Part shown: piece after piece, positions 1-9,000 of the stretch
How the letters are laid out: each line of letters opens with the position of its first letter
Position numbering within the stretch: position 1 is the stretch's first letter
NCBI RefSeq assembly: GCF_900188125.1
Contig: NZ_FZOW01000020.1
Coordinates: 1-64,000 of the forward strand
Origin: Rhodococcoides kyotonense
GTDB taxonomy: Bacteria > Actinomycetota > Actinomycetes > Mycobacteriales > Mycobacteriaceae
DNA length: 64,000 nt
Direction of reading: 5' to 3'
The notes under the pieces: generated by a model
What the model saw: only the letters and a program-made list of their open reading frames with translations
Told to the model about the DNA's origin: nothing
Databases searched by the model: none
Program-made: the position numbers and the translations under genes

Positions 1-648
1 GCCAGCCCGCCGATCGATTTCCATGTCACCGACACCTACTTCGTGATCGCGCACTTCCACTACGTGGTGTTCGGCACGGTCGTGTTCGCCACCTACGCCG
101 GTATCTACTTCTGGTTCCCGAAGATGACCGGCCGGATGATGGACGAACGCCTCGGTAAATGGCATTTCTGGTTGACGTTCCTCGGTTTCCACGGCACGTT
201 CCTGGTGCAGCACTGGCTCGGTAACGAGGGCATGCCGCGCCGGTATGCGGACTATCTGGCCTCGGACGGGTTCACCACGCTGAACATCATTTCCACGATC
301 GGTGCGTTCGTGCTCGGTGCTAGTACGTTGCCGTTCGTGTGGAATGTGTTCAAGTCCTACCGGTACGGCGAAGTCGTGACGGTCGACGATCCGTGGGGCT
401 ACGGCAACTCGTTGGAGTGGGCCACCTCCTGCCCGCCGCCGCGGCACAACTTCACCGAACTGCCGCGGATCCGGTCCGAGCGTCCGGCGTTCGAGTTGCA
501 TTACCCGCACATGGTCGAGCGGATGCGCGCCGAAGCCCACGTCGGGCCCGGCAGCCACGGCGGACACACCACCGAAGTACTCGAACAGACTCGCAGGGCG
601 CCACTGAGTACCAGCGACCACGAACATTCGGGAGATCCCGACGCGTAG
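1..648 (+). CDS. ctaD: Cytochrome c oxidase subunit I, C-terminal part (5' end outside window)
   Basis: The frame is open from base 1, so this is the last 215 codons of a longer gene. CtaD is the catalytic subunit of the aa3-type terminal oxidase in the membrane; it reduces oxygen to water and pumps protons. The segment keeps the IAHFHYV motif (residues 16-22 of the fragment), whose two histidines are known ligands of heme a3 and heme a. Three hydrophobic helices follow: around YVVFGTVVFATYAGIYF, the WLTFLGFHGTFLVQHWLG stretch, and one near IISTIGAFVLGASTL. A hydrophilic His-rich tail then ends at TAG. The tail wording PWGYGNSLEWATSCPPP is typical of actinobacterial CtaD. The 78 bases to the next gene hold no clear terminator. 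Confidence 0.97.
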   Translation, partial: ASPPIDFHVTDTYFVIAHFHYVVFGTVVFATYAGIYFWFPKMTGRMMDERLGKWHFWLTFLGFHGTFLVQHWLGNEGMPRRYADYLASDGFTTLNIISTIGAFVLGASTLPFVWNVFKSYRYGEVVTVDDPWGYGNSLEWATSCPPPRHNFTELPRIRSERPAFELHYPHMVERMRAEAHVGPGSHGGHTTEVLEQTRRAPLSTSDHEHSGDPDA

Positions 649-726
649 GGCTCGCTCTCAGATGGCTCTCAGCAGCAGGGGCGATACTCGATCGATGTCC
701 GATCACCCCGCGCCGAACCTGTCGGC

Positions 727-1677
727 ATGCCGATAGCCCGGCGCGGGCGGCCCTTGAACTTCTCATTGCACAGTCGCATCCGCATCCTGATCATGAGTGT
801 CGCCGCACTGGCCGTGGCGGTCAGTGCTCTGGCGATCTACGCCGTCACCGAGCAAGCGCTCCGAGCACAGGTCGCCGACCGCGTCAGTCGGAACGCCGAC
901 GCCCTGATCGCCGGTGCGACGTCCGGTGTTCCGTCGACACTGTTCGGATTCGGCGTCGGCAACACCGAAGGTCCGGCGATCAAAGTCGCTCTCGTCTCCG
1001 CTGACGGTGAATTGATCACGTTCACCGCGGAGTCCAGGCCGTTCACCGGTTCGGGCGGCGTACTCGACGCACCCGAACAAGCGGTCGCCGACGGCACGAC
1101 GGACACGTCACTCCGAGAAGTGCGCGGCTACATGATCTCTGCGAAACGCACGGTGTCGGGCGAAACGGTCATGGTGGCCGAATCACTTCAGACCAATGCA
1201 CCGCTGCTGGGAAAGCTAACTCTTGCGCTCGTCATGATCGGAGCATTCCTCGTCGCACTCGCCGGTATCGCAGGCGCAGCCGTCGCGAGGACCGGTCTCC
1301 GCCCGGTCAAGAGACTCCGAAGTGCCACCGAACGCGTCGCCCGAACCGGTTCCCTCGAACCGATCGCCGTGACGGGTGACGACGAACTCGCCTCACTCGC
1401 CACGAGTTTCAACGAGATGCTGCTCGCGCTCGACAAGTCAGGCGCGCGCCAGAACAAACTGATCACCGACGCGGCCGAGGAACTGATGGAGCCGCTGAAC
1501 ACTCTGCGATCGAAGATCGACGTCCTGATGGCCGTCGACACGCAGAATCCCCCGCTGACTCCGGCGGACCACGACGAGCTTCGCGTCGGAGTCATGGCCG
1601 AGATGGACATGATCATTCGGCTCGTTCAGGAACTCGTCGATCAGGCCCGAGAGGTTCCCGAGTCAACGAATTCGTGA
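727..1677 (+). CDS. Sensor-kinase-like membrane protein with HAMP domain, no catalytic domain
   Basis: 316 residues. The layout is that of the front half of an actinobacterial MprB/PrrB-type sensor kinase: a first membrane segment (about residues 17-40), an extracytoplasmic sensor region (41-157), a second membrane segment (about 158-182), and a HAMP domain (about 185-238, ending DELASLATSFNEML). Next comes a stretch aligning with the dimerisation helix. Where active kinases read DASHELRTPL, this protein reads DAAEELMEPL (about 247-256), so the phospho-accepting His is Glu. About 60 residues later the protein stops, with no ATP-binding domain. Downstream DNA is a convergent phosphoesterase, so no kinase remnant remains. 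No response regulator is adjacent. It may be a signalling scaffold or a decayed kinase; the intact frame and HAMP argue for function. Confidence 0.8.
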   Translation: MPIARRGRPLNFSLHSRIRILIMSVAALAVAVSALAIYAVTEQALRAQVADRVSRNADALIAGATSGVPSTLFGFGVGNTEGPAIKVALVSADGELITFTAESRPFTGSGGVLDAPEQAVADGTTDTSLREVRGYMISAKRTVSGETVMVAESLQTNAPLLGKLTLALVMIGAFLVALAGIAGAAVARTGLRPVKRLRSATERVARTGSLEPIAVTGDDELASLATSFNEMLLALDKSGARQNKLITDAAEELMEPLNTLRSKIDVLMAVDTQNPPLTPADHDELRVGVMAEMDMIIRLVQELVDQAREVPESTNS

Positions 1678-2175
1678 GTCTTTCTCGATCCGATGCACTT
1701 CGACGTCGGCGAGAACACCATCGGTGATCGTCGCAGTCATATAGGTGCAGAATGGCTGGCGGCGACGGTCGGTCAGCGATCCAGGGTTGAGCAATCTCAG
1801 ACCGGAATCCGCCACCGTGTCCCACGGAATGTGGCTGTGCCCGAACACCAGGACATCGGTGTCGGGGTACAGCGCGGCCATCCGTTTGTCGCGTCCTGCT
1901 GCCGCACCGGTCTCGTGGACGACGGTGAACTGCAGCCCGTCGAGTGTCACATCGGCTCGCTCGGGCATCCGTGTGCGTAGGTCGTCGCCATCGTTGTTCC
2001 CCCAACACGCGATCAAGCGGGACGATCGGGCCTGCAGCGTCTCGAAGAACTCGAGGTCCACCCAGTCGCCGGCGTGAATCACCACATCTGCAGCGTCGAC
2101 GGCCGACCACACCTCGGCGGGCAGGTCCTTCGCGCGTTTCGGGATGTGGGTATCGGCGAGGATCAGCAGCTTCAC
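1663..2175 (-). CDS. Metallophosphoesterase, YfcE/MJ0936 family
   Basis: 170 residues, the usual length of the small YfcE-type phosphodiesterases. The calcineurin-like metal-binding motifs appear in order: DTH (residues 8-10), HAGDWVD (about 35-41), GNND (about 60-63), a conserved His in VVHETG, and GHSH (about 113-116), then NPGS. These ligate two metal ions used to hydrolyse phosphodiesters or phosphomonoesters; the substrate cannot be read from sequence. The start ATG encodes MKLLILADTH. The 3' end overlaps that of the convergent HAMP-protein gene by 15 bases. The siderophore ABC genes upstream run in the same direction with a 17-base gap, so read-through is possible, but a role in iron uptake is not implied. 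Confidence 0.9.
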   Translation of the reverse strand: MKLLILADTHIPKRAKDLPAEVWSAVDAADVVIHAGDWVDLEFFETLQARSSRLIACWGNNDGDDLRTRMPERADVTLDGLQFTVVHETGAAAGRDKRMAALYPDTDVLVFGHSHIPWDTVADSGLRLLNPGSLTDRRRQPFCTYMTATITDGVLADVEVHRIEKDSRIR

Positions 2176-2192
2176 GTACCCAGTGTGCCCCG

Positions 2193-2951
2193 TCAGCGAA
2201 CGTAGACAGCCGTTTTGCGGCCCTCGATCGTGTGCACACGAACCGGAGTGTCGAACACGTCGCTGAGAATGTGGTCCTGCATCATCTCGTCGGCGGTGCC
2301 ACCCGTGACGATGACGCCGTCGCGCAGCGCGATGATGCGGTCGGAGTACGCAGCGGCGAAATTGATGTCGTGCACGATCAGCACGATGGTCTTGCCGAGC
2401 TCGTCCGCAGCGCGGCGCAGTTGCTTCATCATCAGCACCGAGTGCTTCATGTCCAAGTTGTTCAGCGGCTCGTCCAGCAGAACATACTTGGTGTCCTGCG
2501 CGAGAACCATTGCGACGAAGGCACGTTGACGCTGGCCACCCGACAACTGGTCCAGAAACCTGTCGCCGAGCGACGTCAGATTGAGGAACTCGAGGGCAGT
2601 GTCGACGTGAACGGCGTCGTCGGGTCCGAGGCGCCCCTTCGAGTGCGGGAAACGACCGAACCCGACGAGTTCACGGACCGTCAGTCGCGCGGTGATGTGA
2701 TTGTCCTGGCGCAGGATCGACAGATGCTTGGCCAAATCCGCCGATTTGGTCGTGCGAATGTCCATGCCGCCGACCGTAACCGTGCCCGTCGTGGGATCGA
2801 GGAGTCGTCCGATGACGGTCAGCAATGTCGACTTGCCCGCACCGTTCGGCCCGACGAGCGACGTGATGCCGCCGTCGGCGATCGTGCCGGAGACCGGCCC
2901 CAGCACACTGTGGTCCTGATAGGACTTGGTTACATCCGAAAAATTGATCAC
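2193..2951 (-). CDS. Iron-siderophore ABC transporter ATP-binding protein
   Basis: 252-residue ATPase of the FepC/FecE type that powers siderophore import. It has Walker A GPNGAGKST (about 35-43), the signature LSGGQRQR (about 136-143), Walker B VLLDEP and the switch HD in IVHDINF. Wording such as RLTVRELVGFGRFPHSKGR resembles the YclP/CeuD/VctC subgroup, which imports catecholate-type siderophores; that subgroup call is inference. It is last in an operon: the permease gene upstream overlaps it by 4 bases, so the two are translationally coupled. It should act at the inner face of the membrane with the two FecCD permeases and the lipoprotein encoded at 2948-5924. Confidence 0.93.
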   Translation of the reverse strand: MINFSDVTKSYQDHSVLGPVSGTIADGGITSLVGPNGAGKSTLLTVIGRLLDPTTGTVTVGGMDIRTTKSADLAKHLSILRQDNHITARLTVRELVGFGRFPHSKGRLGPDDAVHVDTALEFLNLTSLGDRFLDQLSGGQRQRAFVAMVLAQDTKYVLLDEPLNNLDMKHSVLMMKQLRRAADELGKTIVLIVHDINFAAAYSDRIIALRDGVIVTGGTADEMMQDHILSDVFDTPVRVHTIEGRKTAVYVR

Positions 2952-3961
2952 AGCTTGCCTTTACGGAGAATCACGGCGAGAAACAGAATGCCGCCCACGA
3001 ATTCGATGATGACGGTGAGGAATCCACCGGCGTAGAAGATGTGCTGCATGACGAACTGCCCGAGGACGAGCGTCAACAATCCCAGCAGGAATGCCACCGG
3101 CAGAACGTAGATGTGCTTGTAACTACCCGTGAATTGGTAGGCCATGGTGGCGACGATGAATCCGAAGAACGTCATCGGCCCCACGAGCGCCGTCGAGAAC
3201 GCCACCATCAATGCGATGAGGACCAGCATCAACGTCAGTTCACGCTTGTGCGAGACACCGATTGCCATGGCCGCCTCACGCCCCAGCAGCAGGGCGTCGA
3301 GGTGGTGTCGGCGTGTCCACAGGATCACTCCGACCACGATGCACACCCCGAACGCCAGCGGAAGGTAGTCCCCCTTGACTGCACTGAGGCGCCCGAACAG
3401 CTCGACCGACAACATGTCGTACTCGGTCGGTGACAGCAATCGTTGCAGGAATGTCGAAATACTGTCGAACGCAAGGCCTATGACGACTCCGACGAGAAGC
3501 ATCAGGAACAGACTGCCGGTCTTGCCGGAGAACATCCACCGATACAGGATGGTGGCGAAGACGACCATCAGCGCCGTCTGCGCGAGCAGTTTCGGTATGC
3601 CTTCGGTGTTGGCGATGACCGTGCCGCCGAAGACGAACACCATCAGTGTCTGCATCAGCGTGTACAGGGAATCGAACCCGATGATCGACGGTGTCAGGAT
3701 GCGATTGTTGGTCACGGTGTGGAAGACAACGGTTCCCACGCCCTGGGTGAACGCCGCGATCACCATGGCGCCCACCATGTTCAGGCGTCGGGGAAACGCG
3801 AACGAGAACGATCCCTTGACGAACAGGAACAGGAAGCAGATCGTCGCGACGACACATGCACCTGTGAGAAGTGCGATGCGCATGCGCGGGGACAACGACG
3901 GCCGAGGGATCCGACGCGACGCGCCCTGCTCCAGCGTGGCGCGTGAATCAAGCACTGACAT
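2948..3961 (-). CDS. Iron-siderophore ABC transporter permease, FecCD family
   Basis: 337 residues, many hydrophobic helices, FecCD/BtuC fold. After an N-terminal cytoplasmic stretch of about 25 residues the first membrane helix begins near RIALLTGACVVATICFL. The conserved FecCD loop (GPMTFFGFIVATMAYQ, about residues 260-275) corresponds to the GxxxFxGLxxPH region that contacts the ATPase. It pairs with the second permease at 3948-4916, whose gene it overlaps by 14 bases. The C-terminus LAVILRKGKL is typical. Together they form a heterodimeric channel for ferric siderophore, by family knowledge. Confidence 0.92.
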   Translation of the reverse strand: MSVLDSRATLEQGASRRIPRPSLSPRMRIALLTGACVVATICFLFLFVKGSFSFAFPRRLNMVGAMVIAAFTQGVGTVVFHTVTNNRILTPSIIGFDSLYTLMQTLMVFVFGGTVIANTEGIPKLLAQTALMVVFATILYRWMFSGKTGSLFLMLLVGVVIGLAFDSISTFLQRLLSPTEYDMLSVELFGRLSAVKGDYLPLAFGVCIVVGVILWTRRHHLDALLLGREAAMAIGVSHKRELTLMLVLIALMVAFSTALVGPMTFFGFIVATMAYQFTGSYKHIYVLPVAFLLGLLTLVLGQFVMQHIFYAGGFLTVIIEFVGGILFLAVILRKGKL

Positions 3962-4916
3962 AACGACGCTGCCTCACGATCAACACGATGAATACGACGG
4001 CGCCCACCACACCGAGAATGACAGATGCTGGAATCTCCATGGGCGCGACGACGATTCGACCGATCAAGTCACAGATGAGCAGTAGTCCCGCGCCGATGAC
4101 GGCAACCCACGGGAGATTCTTGTGCACGTCGTCGCCGAGAATCATCGACACCAAATTGGGGACGATGAGCCCGAGGAACGGAATGAAGCCGACGACGACC
4201 GTCGTGACGCCGGTGGCGATGGCGACCATCGTGACACCGATGAAGACGATCTGCTCGTAGCGCAGTCCCACGTTGGTCGCGAGATCCTTGCCGAGGCCTG
4301 CGACGGTGAACCGATTCGCGAGAACGTAGGCCAGAATCGCGATGATCAGCACCGCCCACAGGGGTTCGTAGAAGCCTCGGACCACGCCGCTGAAACCGCC
4401 CGAGCGCCAGGCGGACATCGATTGCAGTAGGTCGAAGGTGCCGGCGAGGAACGTGGTGATCGCGCCGATGACGGCGCCGAGCATGATTCCGACGAGCGGC
4501 ACGACGAGGGACGATTTGACGGAGATCCTGTTCAGCACAGCGATGAACACGAAGGTGCCGACGAACGCGAAACCGGTGGCGACGACCATTTTCGCCAAGG
4601 GGGTTGCCGCGGGAAGCACGATGAACGTGAACAGCACGCCGAGCCCCGCCCACTGCGCGGTTCCGGCCGTGGTCGGTTCGACGAACTTGTTCTGCGTGAT
4701 CATCTGCATGATGACGCCCGAAATGCTCATCGCCATGGCGGCGAAAATCAGTGCGAGAGTGCGGGGTACACGCGAAATCAGGAACATGTTTCGCGCTTCT
4801 GGATCGCTCATCAGCGTGTCGAGCGTGATGTCGTAGCCGCCGACGAACAACGAGACCACGGCGAGAACGCCGACGGTGACCGCTATCGATGTGAGCAGCA
4901 GGGTGCGGTGAGCCAT
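3948..4916 (-). CDS. Iron-siderophore ABC transporter permease, FecCD family
   Basis: About 322 residues from the chosen ATG (MAHRTLLLT). A GTG five codons upstream (4931) is possible, and neither start has a clear ribosome-binding site. It has about nine or ten hydrophobic helices. FecCD-type motifs include RVPRTLALIFAAMAMSISG near the N-terminus (the conserved R-PR segment after helix 1) and VVGFIPFLGLIVPNLVSM (about residues 235-252), the canonical G-x-I-x-F-x-GLIxPN contact loop with the ATPase. It is the first permease gene after the lipoprotein gene (57-base gap), so the order is binding protein, permease, permease, ATPase, as in yclQNOP/ceu-like operons. Confidence 0.92.
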   Translation of the reverse strand: MAHRTLLLTSIAVTVGVLAVVSLFVGGYDITLDTLMSDPEARNMFLISRVPRTLALIFAAMAMSISGVIMQMITQNKFVEPTTAGTAQWAGLGVLFTFIVLPAATPLAKMVVATGFAFVGTFVFIAVLNRISVKSSLVVPLVGIMLGAVIGAITTFLAGTFDLLQSMSAWRSGGFSGVVRGFYEPLWAVLIIAILAYVLANRFTVAGLGKDLATNVGLRYEQIVFIGVTMVAIATGVTTVVVGFIPFLGLIVPNLVSMILGDDVHKNLPWVAVIGAGLLLICDLIGRIVVAPMEIPASVILGVVGAVVFIVLIVRQRRYVSA

Positions 4917-4973
4917 GATCGAACAGACCACTGCGCCGGGAGTCGAGTGCCGACCCCGGCGTCAGAGATCTTC

Positions 4974-5924
4974 CTATGCGGCGTTCGCGAACGACGTTGC
5001 GATCTGCTCGAACGCCTCGGTGTACGCCTGGATGCCCTCGCGTGTGTAGAAGTACGGATCGAGGTAGATGATCTGATCCTGCGTCACGAAGGTGGTGTTG
5101 GCGAACGCTTCCTGAGCATCGATCACGGCCTTGGCGGGCGATGCACCTTCTTCGCCTGCAGCGGCGTCGCGGTCGAGGACGATGACCCAGTCGGGGTTGG
5201 CCTGCGCGATGGTCTCCGGCGCCAGGCCCGAATCACCGTGCACATCACCGGCTTCGCCGGCGAACACGTCGGTCAGAGTCAGAGGTTCGAGCAGTCGCCC
5301 GATACGTCCGGCCCCGTTGTCGATCTTGCCGCCGCTGACGTTGGCGAGGAACACCGTCTGCCCTGTCGTCTGTGCCGCAGCGTCACTTTCGGCGGTATCG
5401 AGCGCCGCGATGATGTCCGCAGCCTGTTCTTCCTTGCCGAAGATGGTGCCCAGCGTCTCGGTCTGAGTCTTCATCGTCTCGACCCAGTTCTCCTCGTCCG
5501 GAGCGATGTCGATGGTCGGCGCGATCTGGTTCAGCTCGTCGGTGTACTCCTGGAATCGGTAGCCCCCGATGATCAGGTCCGGCTCCGCTTCGCTGACGAG
5601 TTCGAGGTTCGGCTCACGGTGTGTCCCGACATCGAGGATGTCCTCGTTCGCAATCCAATCCTCGAAGCCTTCGTCGGGCATGATCGGCTTCGGCAGAGCG
5701 ACGGGTTCGATGCCGAACGCTTTCAGGGTCTCGAAGGACGTGTTGTCGAGTGCCGCGATGCGCACCGGGTTCGCCGGGATCTCGACGGCACCGTTGGTCG
5801 TCTCGACGGTGACCGTGTCCGAGGACGATGCCGCGTCGGTGGACGATTCACCACACGCCGACAGGACAAGCATCGAGGCGGCGGCGCTGGCCACGACCAG
5901 CATCGACGTACGGGAAATCTTCAC
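4974..5924 (-). CDS. Siderophore-binding lipoprotein of ABC transporter
   Basis: 316 residues. The N-terminus is a lipoprotein signal peptide: positive MKISR, a hydrophobic core, and lipobox LSAC with the lipidated Cys at about residue 23. A Ser/Thr/Asp-rich linker follows. The rest has the FepB/FhuD/YclQ periplasmic-binding fold: PVRIAALDNTSFETLKAFGI, PNLELVSEAEPDLIIGG and NPDWVIVLDRDA are characteristic stretches. It would capture ferric siderophore at the outer face of the membrane and hand it to the permeases. The gene heads the operon and sits 58 bases downstream of an IdeR/DtxR-like box, so iron repression of the whole operon is likely. Confidence 0.93.
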   Translation of the reverse strand: MKISRTSMLVVASAAASMLVLSACGESSTDAASSSDTVTVETTNGAVEIPANPVRIAALDNTSFETLKAFGIEPVALPKPIMPDEGFEDWIANEDILDVGTHREPNLELVSEAEPDLIIGGYRFQEYTDELNQIAPTIDIAPDEENWVETMKTQTETLGTIFGKEEQAADIIAALDTAESDAAAQTTGQTVFLANVSGGKIDNGAGRIGRLLEPLTLTDVFAGEAGDVHGDSGLAPETIAQANPDWVIVLDRDAAAGEEGASPAKAVIDAQEAFANTTFVTQDQIIYLDPYFYTREGIQAYTEAFEQIATSFANAA

Positions 5925-5982
5925 GCGGTTGTCCTCACCAGGTTTGTTTACGAACTCTTTAGTTGACGAGAAAAGTAGCGGT

Positions 5983-6006
5983 TCAGGTGAGGCTAGGCAA
6001 ATCTAA
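5983..6006 (-). promoter_or_regulatory. IdeR/DtxR iron box upstream of siderophore uptake operon
   Basis: Two overlapping 19-base windows match the known consensus TTAGGTTAGGCTAACCTAA. The plus-strand window 5983-6001 matches at 14 of 19 positions, and the minus-strand window 5988-6006 also at 14 of 19, by hand count. The box lies about 60 bases upstream of the lipoprotein ATG. IdeR/DtxR loaded with Fe(II) binds such boxes as paired dimers and represses uptake genes. The regulator gene is not in this window. Confidence 0.75.
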
Positions 6007-6021
6007 GAACGGTGACACCGG

Positions 6022-9000
6022 TCACTGGAAGTCTCGGGACTTCGACCGCACACGAAGATCCATCAGTTGCAGGTGATCGGCCACGACCGTCACCGCCCCT
6101 TCGGCGTTCTGGACCTTGCCGCGCACGAACAGGGCAGGTGCTGTCAGAGCAAGTTTGCGGAACTTGGCCCACAACCCCACCGAGCAGACGACGTTGACCA
6201 TGCCCGTCTCGTCCTCGAGGTTGACGAACGTGACGCCTCCTGCTGTCGCCGGCCGCTGCCGATGCGTCACGGCGCCGCCGACGAGAACACGATCCCCGTC
6301 CGGCACCTGAAGCAACCTGTTCGCCGGGATCACGCCCATCTCGTCGAGTCTGTCCCGAAAGAACTGCGTCGGATAGGAATTGGGCGACACGCCCGTGGCC
6401 CAGACATCCGCCAACGCAAGGTCGAGATCGCTCATCCCCGGCAGCACGGGCGCCCGCGTCGATGCACCGAGACCCGGTAGCAGGTGCGCTCGTTCACCCG
6501 CGGCGGCGCCTGCCGCCCACAGAGCTTCCCTTCTGGTGACGCCGAAACATCCGAGAGCACCTGCAGTGGCAAGAGATTCGGCTTGCGACGTCGACAGTTC
6601 CACTCGTCCGGTCAGATCCACGAACGACGTGAACGGGCCGCGCAGAACTCGTGATTCGACGATGCGCTCGGCGAGATCCTGCCCGATGTGTCGCACGTCG
6701 GCGAGACCCATTCTGATTTCGAGGCCGCCGCCGGTGAGGTCGGCGTACCAGGAACTGGCGTTGACGTCGGGTCCGTGGACTTGGACGCCGTGGCGACGCG
6801 CATCGGCGACGAGTGACTGCGGCGAGTAGAAACCCATCGGCTGCGCCCTGAGCAGACCGGCACAGAATGCCGCGGGATGATGCAGCTTGAACCACGACGA
6901 GTAGAACACCAACGACGCGAAGCTCTGCGAATGGCTTTCGGGGAAACCGAAATTCGCGAACGCCGCGAGTTTCTCGTAGATGCGGTCGGCGATGTCGCCG
7001 GTGACACCGTGCAGGTTCTTCATACCGTCGTAGAACCGCTCGCGCAGCAGGTCCATCTTCTCCGGAGACCTCTTGGAACCCATCGCGCGACGCAACTGAT
7101 CCGCTTCGGCGGCACTGAAGCCAGCGACGTCGATGGCCATCTGCATCAGCTGTTCCTGAAAGAGTGGCACGCCGAGGGTGCGCTCCAGAGCCTTCTTCAG
7201 AGACGGGTGATCGAACGTGACGGGTTCGAGTCCGTTGCGGCGCTTGATGTACGGATGCACCGAACCACCCTGGATGGGTCCCGGCCTGATCAGGGCGACC
7301 TCGACCACGAGATCGTAGAACTCGGACGGTTTGAGCCTGGGCAACGTCGCCATCTGCGCACGGGACTCGACCTGGAACACACCGACCGAATCGGCACGCT
7401 GCAGCATGTCGTAGACGGCCTTCTCGCTCAGATCGATCTCTGCGAGATCCACGTGAACGTTCTTGTGTTCGGCCACGAGATCGATCATGTAGTGCAACGC
7501 CGACAGCATGCCGAGGCCGAGCATGTCGAACTTGACCAATCCCACTGCAGCACAGTCGTCCTTGTCCCACTGCAGCACACTGCGATCGGCCATCGTCGCC
7601 CATTCCACCGGACACACGTCGGCGATGGGCCGATCGCAGATGACCATTCCGCCCGAATGGATTCCGAGGTGGCGCGGAAACCCTTCGATCTGCTGCGCCA
7701 GGTCGAGTACGGACGTCGGAATCTCGCTGTCCTCCTGGTCCCCTACCTTGGACCACCTGGTGACCTGTTTGCTCCAGGCATCCTGCTGCCCTTGCGAGAA
7801 CCCCAACGCACGAGCCATGTCTCGCACGGACGACTTGCCTCGATAGGTGATCACGTTGGCGACCTGAGCCGCGTACGAGCGGCCGTACTTCTCGTAGACG
7901 TGCTGAATTGCCTCCTCCCGACGATCGGACTCGATGTCGATGTCGATGTCGGGCGGCCCGTCTCGCTCCGGTGCGAGAAATCGCTCGAACAGAAGCTTGT
8001 TCGCCACCGGATCGACGTTGGTGATGCCGATCGCGTAACACACTGCAGAGTTGGCGGCCGATCCCCTTCCCTGACACAGGATGTCGTGTGTCTTGCAGAA
8101 GTCCACGATGTCGTGGACGACGAGGAAGTACCCGGGGAACTCGAGGCGCTCGACTATCTCGAGTTCGTACTCGATCTGTGCGTACGCCGACGGATGCGAC
8201 TGACGCGAACCGTACCTGCGCGCCGCGCCGTCCATCGCGAGTGCGCGGAGATAACTGATCTCGGTGTACCCCGCCGGAACGTCGAACGGAGGAAGTTTCG
8301 GTGCGATCAAGTGCAGATCGAACGCGCACTCACGCCCGAGGTCCACCGCTCCGCGCACAGCGCCGGGATGGTGCTCGAACAACCGCGCCATCTCCGTACC
8401 GGAACGCAGATGCGTCCCTCCCGTCGGCGCAAGCCATCCCGCGGCGTCGTCCAGGCTGCTGCGCGCGCGGACCGCCGCCATCGCCATCGCGAGACGGCCG
8501 CTCTCCGGCGTCGCATAGTGCGCAGCCGTCGTCGCCACGATCGGTAGCGCATACCGCCTGGCCAGCTGCGCCAGGTCGTCGTTGCGCTCGTCGTCCTCGG
8601 CGATGCCGTGGTGTGTGAGTTCGACGCTGACTCGATCCGCACCGAATCGATCGACGAGATCACCCAGCGCGGCATCCGCTGCAGACAGTCCCCCGGTGTC
8701 CAGAGCTCGTCGGACATGGCCTTTTCGGCAGCCCGTGAGAATCTGCCAGTGACCGCCCGCGGCGTCGGACAGCCGATCGAAGTCGTACTGCGGTTTGCCC
8801 TTCACTCCTCCTCGCAGATGCGCCGCGGCAATCTCGCGCGACAACCGCCGGTACCCCTCCTGTCCCCGCGCCAACACCAGAAGATGGGAACCGTCCGGGT
8901 CCAACTCCCCCGCCCGCGAACGAGCCGTACCCAACGACAACTCGGCACCGAAGATGGTTCCGATGCCGAGAGTCCGCGCAGCCTCGGCGAAGCGCACGAC

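Noticed and set aside
1678..2192. Missing kinase half of the HAMP protein in another frame (frameshift)
   Set aside because: The DNA downstream encodes a complete phosphoesterase on the other strand; no N, G1 or G2 box appears in any plus-strand frame.
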